From SAR202-VII-2 sp965263165 (GTDB taxonomy: Bacteria; Chloroflexota; Dehalococcoidia; Lucifugimonadales; SAR202-VII-2): a stretch of 64,000 bases of DNA. Positions 26,267-35,421 of this stretch are shown one piece after another. Where the stretch lies: positions 1,240,001 to 1,304,000 of the forward strand of contig OZ253584.1 in assembly GCA_965263165.1 (NCBI GenBank), given 5' to 3'. Below the pieces are notes generated by a model that ran no database searches, was not told the origin of the DNA, and was given only the letters and a program-made list of their open reading frames with translations. Within the stretch, counting starts at the first letter, position 1. Each line of letters starts with the position of its first letter. Made by a program: the position numbers and the translations under genes.

Positions 26267-26626
26267 CTACTCCGAGGGGTAGCCCTTGGCCAGCCAGGGC
26301 GGCGTGCCGTCTTCGATGTTGAAGAGCCGGTCGGCGGGCGCTCCCATGGCCGAGGCCATTTCCGCCGCAAGGCCGCTGCGAACTCCGGCGGCGCATATGA
26401 ACAACAGGTCCTTGTCCTGCGGGAGCTCATCGAAGCGGCTCAGCAGGTCGTCAACAGGGACGTGCAGAGCGCCGGCCACGTGGCCGGCATCCCATTCGTC
26501 CTGACGGCGCACGTCAACGACAACCACCTCGCCGCCGTGCTCTTCCAGGATGGCCTTGGCGTCGTCGGTGTTGATGCGGCGGTAGGGCTCTCCAGCCTCC
26601 TGCCGTCCCCAGGGCTTGGCAACCAT
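26267..26626 (-). CDS. Rhodanese-like domain protein
   Basis: 119 residues: one rhodanese domain with VVVVDVRRQDEWDAGHVAGA and the active-site loop FICAAGVRSGLAA, whose Cys would carry the persulfide. The start ATG at 26626 has AGGAGA upstream; the frame is open further but the extra residues are not protein-like. It likely moves sulfane sulfur or acts as a binding module. It sits between mtnP and the APH/ATPase gene in the methionine-salvage cluster, which hints at a link with sulfur recycling. Confidence 0.85.
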   Translation of the reverse strand: MVAKPWGRQEAGEPYRRINTDDAKAILEEHGGEVVVVDVRRQDEWDAGHVAGALHVPVDDLLSRFDELPQDKDLLFICAAGVRSGLAAEMASAMGAPADRLFNIEDGTPPWLAKGYPSE

Positions 26627-26684
26627 AGCTCGTTCTCCTTTCTGTGTTCTCCGGGCCAGCGCCTCGGCGGCCCGTCTGGTTTTT

Positions 26685-27560
26685 CTAGCTGTGCTCGATG
26701 GGCGCGTACTTTCCAATGATAGGGGCCAGGTCCTTCTTGACCGAGGCCGGAATGGCTGAAGAGTCGGTGATGATGGCGCTATCGAGGGCGGTGGCGCACG
26801 GACACTGCCGAGGGGCCGCCAGCTTGGGTGCAAGAGCCGCCAGGACCTGCTTTGCCCGGCCAACATTGCGCATGAGGTTTTGGATTACCAGCGATACGGA
26901 GACCTCAGGCTCTGATTCGCGCCACACATCGTAGTCCGTGACGCAAGCCAGGGTACTGTAACAAAGTTCCGCTTCCCTGGCTAGCTTGGCTTCGGGGAGG
27001 GCCGTCATACCGATGATGCTGGCTCCCCAGGATCGGTACAGCGCCGACTCCGCTTTGGTGGAGAACGCGGGGCCTTCCATCACGACGTAGGTGCCGGACC
27101 GGTGGACGGAGGCGTCGGCCTCCTCCGCTGTGCCCGCCAGGAGGGCGCCAAGGTCGGGGCAGAACGGGGCTGCGAATCCCACGTGGGCCACGATTCCGTT
27201 GCCGAAGAATGTGCTGGGCCTCCCCCGCGTCCTGTCTATGAGCTGGTCGGGGATGACCATCTCTAGCGGGTGTATGTGCTCCTGCAGGCTTCCCACGGCG
27301 CTCACGCTGATGATCCGCTCCACGCCCAGCGTCTTCAACGCGTAGATGTTGGCTCTGGAAGGAACCTCCGTGGGCATGATGTGATGGCCCCTACCATGCC
27401 GGGGCAGGAAGGCGACCCGCAGCCCTGCGAGCGTTCCCAGGGTGATGGGGCCGCTGGGATTGCCGAATGGCGTGGGCGCGTCCACTTGCTGGACGTCCTC
27501 CAAGGCGTCCATTTCGTAGAGGCCGCTGCCCCCAATGACGGCCACCTGAGCGTCAGCCAC
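26685..27560 (-). CDS. mtnP: S-methyl-5'-thioadenosine phosphorylase
   Basis: 291 residues. AVIGGSGLYEM, the phosphate-binding PRHGRGHHIMPTEVPSRAN, SAVGSLQEHI, VVMEGPAFSTKAES and IGMTALPEAKLAREAEL fit the MtnP family. It cleaves methylthioadenosine with phosphate to adenine and methylthioribose 1-phosphate, the substrate of the MtnA gene just upstream. The GTG start at 27560 overlaps the mtnA stop by 8 bases, so the two are tightly coupled. Confidence 0.93.
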   Translation of the reverse strand: MADAQVAVIGGSGLYEMDALEDVQQVDAPTPFGNPSGPITLGTLAGLRVAFLPRHGRGHHIMPTEVPSRANIYALKTLGVERIISVSAVGSLQEHIHPLEMVIPDQLIDRTRGRPSTFFGNGIVAHVGFAAPFCPDLGALLAGTAEEADASVHRSGTYVVMEGPAFSTKAESALYRSWGASIIGMTALPEAKLAREAELCYSTLACVTDYDVWRESEPEVSVSLVIQNLMRNVGRAKQVLAALAPKLAAPRQCPCATALDSAIITDSSAIPASVKKDLAPIIGKYAPIEHS

Positions 27561-28641
27561 CGGCCGGCGCCTTGAGCGTTGGGAGGCTGTCCGCGAAGGG
27601 GGCGCTTGCTATGCCCTTTTCCGTGATGATGCCGGCGATGTATCCGGCGGGCGTAACGTCGAAGGAGGGGTTCCAAACTCCGACGCCTTCCGCCGCCACC
27701 CGCGTTCCGCCGAGGTTGACGACCTCCTCGGCAGAGCGCTCCTCAATGGGAATGGATGCTCCCGCGGCGGTCTCGAGGTCAATGGTGCTCGAGGGCGCGG
27801 CCACGTAGAAGGGGACGCTGTTTTCCTTGGCCAGCACCGCGAGGCTGTACGTGCCTATCTTGTTGGCGACGTCGCCGTTGGCTGCGATCCTGTCGGCGCC
27901 GACAATGACGGCATCCACCCGTTTCTTTTGGAGGAGGTGTCCCGCCGCTGCGTCAACGATGAGCGTGGCCGGTATGCCTTCCCGGACCATCTCCCACGCC
28001 GTGAGGCGGGCGCCCTGGAGGAAGGGACGGCTCTCGGTAAGGTAGACTTGGTCCAACCCTCCCCGCCGCCAGGCGGTTCGCACCACCCCCAGCGCCGTGC
28101 CCCACCCCCCGGTGGCCAGCGCGCCGGTGTTGCAGTGGGTGAGCACCCGGCTGCCGGGGGGCAGCAGCCCCGCCCCGGCCTCACCGATTCGATGGTTGGC
28201 CGCCACGTCCTCGGCGAGGATAGCGTGGGCCTCATCGAGGGCGCGCTGGAACGCGGCGACGGGGGGTTCCCGCAGAGCAACGCTCAGAACACGGTCCACG
28301 GCCCAACGCAGGTTCACCGCCGTGGGCCGGGCGCCGCGCAGCGCCGCGGCCGCCGCTTCCAATCGGACATGGAAGGAGCCGGCCTCTCCGGCGAATTCTC
28401 GGATTGCCAACGCAAGGCCGTAGCCTCCAGCCACACCCAGAGCCGGCGCTCCCCGCACCCGCATGCTCTGGACCGCCTCCACGACGTCCCTGTAGTCCTC
28501 GAGCAGCAGGTAGGTCTGTTCACGCGGCAGAAGTGTCTGGTCAAGCAGGCGCAGCCCTGCATCTGTCCATTCAACGGCCTGGATTTGAGCGGCCTGGACT
28601 GCGGGGGTGGAACCGTGGGGCGGGCCCTGCGCAATGGTCAA
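27553..28641 (-). CDS. mtnA: S-methyl-5-thioribose-1-phosphate isomerase
   Basis: 362 residues from a TTG at 28641, with AGGAAGA just upstream, giving the normal family length. The frame is open further upstream but without family similarity. Motifs: MRVRGAPALGVAGGYGLAL, THCNTGALATGGWGTALGV with the catalytic Cys, VGADRIAANGDVANKIGTYS with the catalytic Asp, and YVAAPSSTID. It isomerises methylthioribose 1-phosphate to the ribulose form. First gene of the salvage cluster, driven by a promoter at 28793-28821. No mtnB, mtnC or mtnD is present in the window. Confidence 0.9.
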   Translation of the reverse strand: MTIAQGPPHGSTPAVQAAQIQAVEWTDAGLRLLDQTLLPREQTYLLLEDYRDVVEAVQSMRVRGAPALGVAGGYGLALAIREFAGEAGSFHVRLEAAAAALRGARPTAVNLRWAVDRVLSVALREPPVAAFQRALDEAHAILAEDVAANHRIGEAGAGLLPPGSRVLTHCNTGALATGGWGTALGVVRTAWRRGGLDQVYLTESRPFLQGARLTAWEMVREGIPATLIVDAAAGHLLQKKRVDAVIVGADRIAANGDVANKIGTYSLAVLAKENSVPFYVAAPSSTIDLETAAGASIPIEERSAEEVVNLGGTRVAAEGVGVWNPSFDVTPAGYIAGIITEKGIASAPFADSLPTLKAPAGG

Positions 28642-28792
28642 GATGGTCTTCCTGTCGCCGCTTAGGAACTCAGGAGGCGTCCTGAGGGCGTGTAAAGGGG
28701 TTTGAAGGCGTCGCCGGGCTGGCCTGGAGCGGCCAATGAACGGGCGACGGTTTTGAGGAGCTAAGGCACCTTCCCGCGACGATATCGGCATA

Positions 28793-28821
28793 ATGGTATC
28801 GGCAGTCCACGCCTGTGTCAA
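28793..28821 (-). promoter_or_regulatory. Promoter of the mtnA-mtnP cluster
   Basis: On the minus strand TTGACA (28821-28816), 17 bases, TACCAT (28798-28793). It leaves a leader of about 145 bases before mtnA. Diverges from the rny promoter only 14 bases away. Confidence 0.65.
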
Positions 28822-28835
28822 CAGAGTCGCCAGCC

Positions 28836-28864
28836 TTGACACGTCCCCCCTCCGCAGCTACGAT
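28836..28864 (+). promoter_or_regulatory. Promoter of rny
   Basis: TTGACA at 28836-28841, a 17-base spacer and TACGAT at 28859-28864, about 90 bases before the rny start. Confidence 0.7.
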
Positions 28865-28957
28865 GATAGCGTAGGATTACGAGGTGTATAGACTCGCGGG
28901 CATCGTTTCGCATAGCTCATTCACAGCTTAATCTCACATGGAGGAAGGTGAAGTAGT

Positions 28958-30487
28958 ATGTCAGACGCGTTGACGGTAATCGTAGCCGTCCTCGCGGCCT
29001 TGGTGGTTGGTGGGGCGGTGGGGGTGTTTGGTCGACAGATCCTTTCTGGTCGCAAAGTCGCAGCAGCTCAGACGCACGCAGAGCAGATTGTCGAGGCGGC
29101 TGAAGACCAGAAAAAGGCATTGGTTCTGGAGGCGAAGGAAGAGGCCCTGCGCTTTCGCTCACAGGCGGAAAACGAGATCAGGGAGCGCAGGACAGAGGTC
29201 CAGCGCATTGAGCGCCGGCTGCAGGGCCGGGAAGAGAACCTGGACAACCGCTCCGAAAACCTGGAGCGCAAAGAGCGAGGGCTGGGAGAGAAGGAGCAGC
29301 AACTCGAAGATCGCATCAAGGAGGCCGAGGAAGCCAGGGCCCGCGAGGTCCAGCGCCTGGAAGCCATATCAGGGCTGACCGCCGCTGAGGCTCGGGATGT
29401 CCTTCTGACGAGAGCCGAGGGAGAAATCAAGCACGATCTGGCGCGCCGGTTCCGGGAGATAGAGCAAGAATTCAAGGATCAGGCGAACCAGAAGGCGCGC
29501 CGCGCGATAACCCTGGCCATTCATCGACTAGCTGCTGACGTCGTCTCCGAATCGTCGACCAAAGTCATCCCCCTCCCCTCAGACGACATGAAAGGTCGCC
29601 TGATAGGCCGTGAGGGACGAAACATTCGAGCGTTGGAACAGGCAACGGGTGTCGATCTCATCATCGATGACACCCCGGAAGCCGTTACCATTTCCTGCTT
29701 CGATCCCATTCGACGGGAAATCGCCCGCGTGGCGCTGAAGAACCTCATCGAGGATGGGCGCATTCACCCTGCTCGTATCGAGGACATGGTGGAGCGGGCC
29801 CGCAAAGAGGTTGATGAGGACATCTGGTCCTCCGGCGAGAAGGCGGTGCTCGATGCCGGAGTGCGGGGCCTCAATCCCGAGCTGATCAAGTTGCTGGGCC
29901 GCCTCAAGTTCCGCTACAGCTACGGCGAGAACATGCTGTACCACGCCGTGGAGGTTGCGCTTATCTGCGGTATGCTGGCGGCGGAGGTTGGCGCCAATAT
30001 CGAAGTCGCCAAGGCAGGGGGCCTGCTCCACGACATCGGTAAGGCGCTCACACACGAAGTGGACGGTCCCCACGCCGAAATCGGACGAGAGGTGGCGGAG
30101 CGCTTCGGCATCCCCGACGCCGTGAGGCGCTCCATCGAAGAGCACCACGATGAGGAAATGGGGTCGGTAGAGGCCTTCATCGTGGCTGCAGGCGACGCCA
30201 TCGTCGCTGCCCGTCCCGGCGCCCGCAGGGACACCGTGGAGATGTACACCAAACGGCTCGAGGCCCTGGAAGAGGTCGCTAACAGCTTCCCGGGCGTCGA
30301 GAAGACGTTTGCCATCCAGGCCGGCCGCGAGGTGCGGATCATGGTCAGCCCTGAGCAGGTTGACGATGCCCAGGCCTCCAAGATGGCATACGACATAGTC
30401 AAGAAGATCGAGGAAAAGCTGGTCTATCCCGGACAGATCAAGGTCATGGTCATACGGGAGACCCGCAATGTCGAGTTCGCTCGATAG
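28958..30487 (+). CDS. rny: Ribonuclease Y
   Basis: 509 residues. N-terminal membrane anchor (about residues 4-25), a long charged coiled coil (about 35-170), a KH domain with GRLIGREGRNIRALEQATG, and an HD domain with LLHDIGKALTHE and EEHHDEE. It is the membrane-bound endonuclease that starts mRNA turnover in bacteria without RNase E. ATG at 28958 has GGAGGAAGG upstream. The ymdB-like gene follows, an order seen in many Gram-positive-type genomes. Confidence 0.95.
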   Translation: MSDALTVIVAVLAALVVGGAVGVFGRQILSGRKVAAAQTHAEQIVEAAEDQKKALVLEAKEEALRFRSQAENEIRERRTEVQRIERRLQGREENLDNRSENLERKERGLGEKEQQLEDRIKEAEEARAREVQRLEAISGLTAAEARDVLLTRAEGEIKHDLARRFREIEQEFKDQANQKARRAITLAIHRLAADVVSESSTKVIPLPSDDMKGRLIGREGRNIRALEQATGVDLIIDDTPEAVTISCFDPIRREIARVALKNLIEDGRIHPARIEDMVERARKEVDEDIWSSGEKAVLDAGVRGLNPELIKLLGRLKFRYSYGENMLYHAVEVALICGMLAAEVGANIEVAKAGGLLHDIGKALTHEVDGPHAEIGREVAERFGIPDAVRRSIEEHHDEEMGSVEAFIVAAGDAIVAARPGARRDTVEMYTKRLEALEEVANSFPGVEKTFAIQAGREVRIMVSPEQVDDAQASKMAYDIVKKIEEKLVYPGQIKVMVIRETRNVEFAR

Positions 30488-30498
30488 CGCCTGAAAGC

Positions 30499-30534
30499 AA
30501 CGGGGGAGGGTTTAGCTGTGAGCCCTCCCCCGTT
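30499..30534 (+). terminator. Hairpin after rny
   Basis: AACGGGGGAGGG and CCCTCCCCCGTT form a perfect 12-bp stem with a 12-base loop, 12 bases after the rny stop. There is no T-run, so it may be a partial terminator or a 3'-end stabiliser. Confidence 0.6.
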
Positions 30535-30632
30535 CGCGTCCCTTCGGGGCGCTGTCCTTCCGCAGCAAAGCCCATTCTTCTACAATAGAGCACTGAGTTG
30601 ACTATCTCTGAAACGGGTAACGGACTGACGCT

Positions 30633-31394
30633 GTGCGCATACTCCTGATCGGCGATGTCATTGGCAAGCCCGGACGGCGCGCCGTCAAGGCGCTGCTGCC
30701 CGGCCTGCGCCGCGAGTACGATATGGACCTAGTGGTGGCCAACGGTGAGAACCTGGCCGGGGGCTTCGGCATTACCTTGGACACAATGGAGGAATTGCTG
30801 GAATCGGGCGTGGACGTGGTCACCTCCGGCAACCACGTTTGGGACAACAAGGAGATCATTCCTCACATGAACGAGGAGATTCCGCTCATCCGGCCCCTCA
30901 ACTACCCGCCGGGCGCGCCCGGCCGCGGCGTCATCGGGGCTAAGGGCGCGCTCATCGTGAACCTGATAGGACGGGTCTTCATGGGCAGCTTTGACGACCC
31001 ATTTCGCGCCGTCGAGGAAGCGCTGGCCGAGACGCGGGCCAAGGTCATTATCGTCGATTTCCACGGGGAGGCCACCTCCGAGAAGAACGCCATGGGTTGG
31101 TGCTTGGACGGACGCGTCAGCGCCGTGGTGGGCACCCACACTCACGTTCCCACGGCGGATGCCCGTATCCTGCCCAACGGCACGGCCATGTGCACGGATG
31201 CAGGTATGACGGGGCCCATCAACTCAATCATAGGGAGCGAGCCCGCCGACGCGCTGGCCCGCTTCGCAACGCAGATGCCCCACCGCCTGCGTCCCGCTCA
31301 GGGGCCGGTCCAGTTCAACTCCGTCCTCATCGACGTCGACGACGCAACGGGGAAGGCCCGCGAGATCTTTCGAATCGACCGAACTATGGAGTAG
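30633..31394 (+). CDS. ymdB: YmdB-type metallophosphoesterase (TIGR00282)
   Basis: 253 residues, the family's usual length. Metal-binding motifs are GDVIGKPG, NGENLAGG, TSGNHVWDN, DFHGEATSEK and GTHTHVPTADARI. Homologues hydrolyse 2',3'-cyclic AMP and act with RNase Y in controlling biofilm and motility genes. GTG start at 30633. It follows rny and is 3 bases before the PHP gene, so the three form a conserved RNA-processing neighbourhood. Confidence 0.9.
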   Translation: MRILLIGDVIGKPGRRAVKALLPGLRREYDMDLVVANGENLAGGFGITLDTMEELLESGVDVVTSGNHVWDNKEIIPHMNEEIPLIRPLNYPPGAPGRGVIGAKGALIVNLIGRVFMGSFDDPFRAVEEALAETRAKVIIVDFHGEATSEKNAMGWCLDGRVSAVVGTHTHVPTADARILPNGTAMCTDAGMTGPINSIIGSEPADALARFATQMPHRLRPAQGPVQFNSVLIDVDDATGKAREIFRIDRTME

Positions 31395-31397
31395 CCG

Positions 31398-32243
31398 ATG
31401 GCTGAAGTAGATCTGCATCTCCACACCACGGCGTCGGATGGACGCCTCTCGCCAACGCAGCTCGTGCAGCTTCTGGCGAAGAGAGGTTTGCGCGTCGCCG
31501 CCATCACCGACCACGACACGACAAACGGCCTGGATGAAGCGTTCGAGGCGGCGGCGAGCCATCCCAATCTGACGCTGATTCCCGGAATCGAACTGAGCGC
31601 CGACGTGCCTGGCAACGAAGTCCACATGCTGGGTTACCACATCAACAGGGACGACGAGGATCTTCAGGCTGCGCTGCGGGAGTTCCAGGCCGGAAGGGTG
31701 GAGCGCGGCAGGATGATGGTGGAGAGGCTGGCGGAGCTGGGGTTGCCGGTTTCCTGGGAGCGGGTGCAAGAGCTTGCCCAAGGCACGGTGGGCAGGCCCC
31801 ACATTGCCCAGGCGATGGTGGAGCGGGGTTACATTGAGCACACGGGCCAGGCCTTTGAGAAGTACCTGGGCCGCGACGGGCTTGCCTACGCTGAGCGGGT
31901 TAAACTTACTCCTGAAGGCGCGGTCAGGCTTATCAACCAGGCGGGAGGGGTCGCCGTGATGGCCCACCCCATCTACACGACCGGCTACATTGCCATGCTT
32001 CCATCGCTGAAGGCCGTGGGCCTGGCGGGCATGGAGGTCAACTACAGTACCCTGTCCCCCGAGACCATCGGGGAGCTGGCGGCGGTGGCCCGTCAGCATG
32101 GCCTCCTGCCCTGCGGTGGAAGCGACTACCACGCCTCCGATAAGCCCGGCGAGGCCCTGCCGGGACAGGCGGGTCCGCCGATGGGAGTGGCCGAAAGGCT
32201 GGAGGAGCTGGCGAGACAACGCAGGACTCTGACGGCTACATAG
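31398..32243 (+). CDS. PHP-domain phosphoesterase
   Basis: 281 residues. VDLHLHTTASDGRLSP, ITDHDTTNG, PGIELSAD, HMLGYHI, MAHPI and GGSDYHA supply the nine metal ligands of the PHP fold. This pattern matches the YciV/RNase AM group of 5'-3' exonucleases and nucleotide phosphatases. The activity on a given substrate is not shown by sequence. Translationally linked to the ymdB-like gene upstream (3-base gap). The 106 bases after it hold no clear terminator. Confidence 0.85.
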   Translation: MAEVDLHLHTTASDGRLSPTQLVQLLAKRGLRVAAITDHDTTNGLDEAFEAAASHPNLTLIPGIELSADVPGNEVHMLGYHINRDDEDLQAALREFQAGRVERGRMMVERLAELGLPVSWERVQELAQGTVGRPHIAQAMVERGYIEHTGQAFEKYLGRDGLAYAERVKLTPEGAVRLINQAGGVAVMAHPIYTTGYIAMLPSLKAVGLAGMEVNYSTLSPETIGELAAVARQHGLLPCGGSDYHASDKPGEALPGQAGPPMGVAERLEELARQRRTLTAT

Positions 32244-32349
32244 CGGCTATCCCAAGCCCTGACTTCCCTCCGAGTCGCCTGTGCAAACGGACCATGGACA
32301 TCCTGCCAGCCGGTGCAATCTTGGGCCGGCGGCCTGAACAAGGTCATTC

Positions 32350-33021
32350 ATGATCCAGGACGCCGTTCTGATAGCCGTAGCCCACATTGTGGGCTCCGTT
32401 CCCATGGCCTACATTGTGGGAAGAGCCGTCAAGGGCGTTGACCTGCGCCGCCGCGGAAGCGGTACGCTGGGAGGGAGCAACGTATGGGAGGTGGTGGGGA
32501 AGAAATGGGTGGGCCCCGTTGGAGGCTTTGACTACCTGGTCAAGGGCGTTGGGATGGTGGCGCTGGCCCGGTTCGGCTTCGACGAGGGGGCGATGGTGCA
32601 GGGCCTCGTGGGGTTGGCGGCTGTGGCGGGGCACAACTGGTCGCTGTACCTGCGTTTCACGGGAGGCCGCGGCGTAGCGGCGGGCCTTGGCGCCCTAACC
32701 TTGCTCTCCTGGCAGCAACTGGCGATCCTGGCAAGCATAGGGCTCATCGGCAAATTCGTTTTCAGGGCCACCGGCCTGGCGGTAATTGTGGCGGTGCTGT
32801 TGCTGCCCATCGCCAGCACGGTGATGTATCTGGTCTACACCACACCCCTGGGCGTCGTGGCCTTTTGTTGGGGCTTTGCAGTGTTGACAGTGTTGAAAAG
32901 GGCCATGGCCAACAGCCTTGCCCGGCCCCCCCACCTCAGTTGGCCAAGAGTTCTCTACAACCGCATCCTGTTCGACAGGGATGTCTCGGACCGGGACGAG
33001 TGGGTGAGCCGATCGCTCTGA
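32350..33021 (+). CDS. plsY: Glycerol-3-phosphate acyltransferase PlsY-like
   Basis: 223 residues, strongly hydrophobic with about five membrane segments. The three PlsY signatures are seen: RRGSGTLGGSNVWEV in place of the usual SGNIGATN loop, GHNWSLYLRFTGGRGVAAGLG, and a weaker third loop. It would use acyl-phosphate to acylate glycerol 3-phosphate in the first step of phospholipid synthesis. The first loop (GTLGGSNVWE) is divergent, so another acceptor is possible. Followed after 15 bases by a zinc-finger membrane protein. Confidence 0.75.
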   Translation: MIQDAVLIAVAHIVGSVPMAYIVGRAVKGVDLRRRGSGTLGGSNVWEVVGKKWVGPVGGFDYLVKGVGMVALARFGFDEGAMVQGLVGLAAVAGHNWSLYLRFTGGRGVAAGLGALTLLSWQQLAILASIGLIGKFVFRATGLAVIVAVLLLPIASTVMYLVYTTPLGVVAFCWGFAVLTVLKRAMANSLARPPHLSWPRVLYNRILFDRDVSDRDEWVSRSL

Positions 33022-33036
33022 TGAGGTCTTTCTGAC

Positions 33037-33525
33037 ATGGTTCAGACCTGCTTCCGCCACTCCCGCCGGGAGACCAACCTCAGATGCGGCCGCTGTGGGC
33101 GGCCCATCTGTAGCGATTGCATGACCCACACAGACGTGGGGATACGTTGTCCGGTGTGCGTCAAGGAGTCGCGGCCCGCGGGCCTGGATGTCTCTCCGGC
33201 CCACTTCCTGCTGGCGTCCATGGCGGCGTTGGGCGTGGGCGCGGCGGGTGGGGCGGTCAATGGGTTCCTGCTCCGCTACGTTGGCTGGATACCCTTTCTG
33301 TCCATTGCGGTCTTCCTTCTGGTGGGGTTCCTGGTTGGCGAGAGCATAGCCCGGCTCATAGGCGTGCGGCACAGCACCGGTCTACAGGTGGTGGCCGGGC
33401 TTGGCGTAGTCGTCGCCTACGTCGTGACGAATATCATCAAATCGCAGGCGCTCATCAGCATCGATCCCTTCACCATCGTCATCGCCGTGATTGCCGTGGC
33501 GGTGGCCGCCAGCAGGGTTCGATAG
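33037..33525 (+). CDS. B-box-type zinc-finger membrane protein
   Basis: 162 residues. The N terminus has CFRHSRRETNLRCGRCGRPICSDCM and CPVC, the zinc finger usually found at the start of bacterial rhomboid proteases. It is followed by about four membrane segments, but these lack the GxSG and His of a rhomboid active site. So it is a membrane protein with the recruiting finger and no protease. Function unknown. Confidence 0.75.
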   Translation: MVQTCFRHSRRETNLRCGRCGRPICSDCMTHTDVGIRCPVCVKESRPAGLDVSPAHFLLASMAALGVGAAGGAVNGFLLRYVGWIPFLSIAVFLLVGFLVGESIARLIGVRHSTGLQVVAGLGVVVAYVVTNIIKSQALISIDPFTIVIAVIAVAVAASRVR

Positions 33526-33568
33526 TGAGCGGCTGCGCTATTCGTAGCTAGGGCCCGGTGCTATAATC

Positions 33569-34330
33569 GTGACACCGTTGAGTCGGGAGGCGGCAGGCCG
33601 CAGCGGCCCAGGGCGCGTCTCTTTGGTAGAGGGCGCGGCTCTGTTGGGAATACCGCTCGGCGAGCGCCAGTTGGCGATGTTCGAGCGGTATTCTGTGGAG
33701 CTGAGGGCTTGGAACGAGCGCGTCAACCTCACCGCGATCATTCGGCCGGAGGAGATAGAGGAAAGCCATTTCGTCGACTCGCTGACGCTGGCGGCCGCTC
33801 TCCCGGATGGCGCGGGCTTCTGCGGGCGGCTGTTGAACGTGGGGACGGGTGGTGGGTTTCCAGGACTCCCGCTCAAGATAGCGCTACCGGCGCTGAACGC
33901 GACGCTCATTGAAGCGACGGCCAAGAAGGCCGCCTTTTTGAACAGCATCGTCGCCGAATTGGGGCTCTCAGGTGTCGAGGTGCTGTTGGGGCGCGCCGAA
34001 GCACTGGGGCGCGAGCGAGCGCTGAGGGGCGTCTTCGACGTGGTTATGGCCAGGGCCTTGGGCCGTCTCCCGGTGGCTATGGAATGCTGCGTTCCCTTCG
34101 CTCGAATTGGCGGGCTGGTCATAGTCCAGAAGAAGGGAGACATCGAGGACGAATTGCGCCAGGGTAGAGGCGCCGCTGAAGCATTGGGAGCGGAGATCGA
34201 GGTAGTGCGCCCGGTGGATGCGCTGCCTGGCGCCAGGGTGTTGGTCATCGCCAGAAAGCAGACCGAGACCCCAGAGCGATATCCCAGACGGCCGGGGATT
34301 CCCGCCAAGCGGCCGCTGTGCAGCGCGTGA
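33569..34330 (+). CDS. rsmG: 16S rRNA (guanine-527-N7)-methyltransferase
   Basis: Up to 253 residues. LTAIIRPEEIEESHFVDSL, the SAM loop NVGTGGGFPGLPLKIA, EATAKKAAFLN and the C-terminal YPRRPGIPAKRPL identify RsmG, which methylates G527 of 16S rRNA. A TATAAT at 33562-33567 ends just before the GTG at 33569, so a transcript starting there would make that GTG leaderless. A TTG at 33623 (LVEGAALLGIP) is an alternative start closer to the family N terminus. Confidence 0.9.
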   Translation: MTPLSREAAGRSGPGRVSLVEGAALLGIPLGERQLAMFERYSVELRAWNERVNLTAIIRPEEIEESHFVDSLTLAAALPDGAGFCGRLLNVGTGGGFPGLPLKIALPALNATLIEATAKKAAFLNSIVAELGLSGVEVLLGRAEALGRERALRGVFDVVMARALGRLPVAMECCVPFARIGGLVIVQKKGDIEDELRQGRGAAEALGAEIEVVRPVDALPGARVLVIARKQTETPERYPRRPGIPAKRPLCSA

Positions 34331-34390
34331 TTAACCAGGGCCACAATGCGGCGCCCCCCACCGAGGGGTAAGAGGCCCTCCCGAGGCGGC

Positions 34391-35419
34391 ATGGACCAGG
34401 AACGCGGTTCCGCGACGAACCTGAGGCGCCGGGCCCTCTCGGCCCCAACGATCATTGCCTTCGTCTTGGCAGTGGCCTTCCTGGCGTTTCTCTTCACGCG
34501 ATTCGATATAGATCTCGACGAAGTGCGCCGCAACCTCAACGACAGCAACCCGCTGCTGTATGGGGCAGCCATCGTCATCTACTATGTGAGCTTCCTGGCG
34601 CGGGGTCTCCGCTGGCGCGTGATGATGAAGAACGTGGAGGCCCAAAGAGGAGGCGGCAATCCCGTGCCAGGCCCTCTGGCCTGTGCCTCCTTCATCCTGC
34701 TGGGTTGGTTTGCCAACTCCATTACGATCTTCCGCCTCGGCGAGGCATATCGGACATACCTGGTCACCGAGACCACGGGGGCAAGCTTCATCCGCACGGC
34801 TGGCACGGTGCTGACGGAGCGGGCTCTGGACCTGTTCCTTGTCTTTGGGCTTCTGGGCGCCGCCGTCCTGTTCGCCGCCGCCACCGGCGAGCTGGGGTCA
34901 TTTGCCAAGTTCCTAGCCATCGCCTTTGGGCTGATGGTTGTGGCGGCGCTGGTCCTGCTATTCATGCGCCGCTTCGGTCTCAGGGTCGCGAGCAGGTTTC
35001 CGAAGCGCATCCAGGAGGCGTATCAGGGTTTTCACCAGGGAGCGTTGCTCAGTCTCAGACAGCTCCCCTTGGTGTCGGCATTGGGGCTGGCCGCTTGGGC
35101 CTGCGAGGTGGCCCGGCTGTACTTCGTCGTTCAGGCGCTGGGGTTCACGCTTCCCTTTTCGATGATAGTATTCGTCAGCATGACGCATTCTGTGCTCACG
35201 GCCGTGCCCATCACGCCCGGAGGCCTTGGCCTGTCCGGTCCAGGCATGGTGGGCCTCTTGATGCTGCGCCTGAGCCAGAGTCAGGCCGTGTCCGTGGCCC
35301 TACTCGACCGCACCATCACCTACCTTAGCATCGTGGTGTTCGGCGGTCTGTGGTTCCTGGGCCGGGAGGCTCGGAGGCAGTGGAAGGGCTCAACCGCCCT
35401 GGCGAAGCCAAGGGTCTAA
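34391..35419 (+). CDS. Lysylphosphatidylglycerol synthase TM region / flippase-like membrane protein
   Basis: About 342 residues from an ATG at 34391 with GAGG upstream; an ATG at 34346 would add 15 residues. It has roughly eight hydrophobic segments. SFLARGLRWRVMM, a GEAYRTYLV stretch near the first third, and VPITPGGLGLSGPGMVG are typical of the UPF0104/AglD family, which are probably lipid or polyprenyl-linked sugar transporters. Lies between rsmG and the sugar-phosphate isomerase, 2 bases from the latter, so probably one operon. Confidence 0.8.
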   Translation: MDQERGSATNLRRRALSAPTIIAFVLAVAFLAFLFTRFDIDLDEVRRNLNDSNPLLYGAAIVIYYVSFLARGLRWRVMMKNVEAQRGGGNPVPGPLACASFILLGWFANSITIFRLGEAYRTYLVTETTGASFIRTAGTVLTERALDLFLVFGLLGAAVLFAAATGELGSFAKFLAIAFGLMVVAALVLLFMRRFGLRVASRFPKRIQEAYQGFHQGALLSLRQLPLVSALGLAAWACEVARLYFVVQALGFTLPFSMIVFVSMTHSVLTAVPITPGGLGLSGPGMVGLLMLRLSQSQAVSVALLDRTITYLSIVVFGGLWFLGREARRQWKGSTALAKPRV

Positions 35420-35421
35420 AC

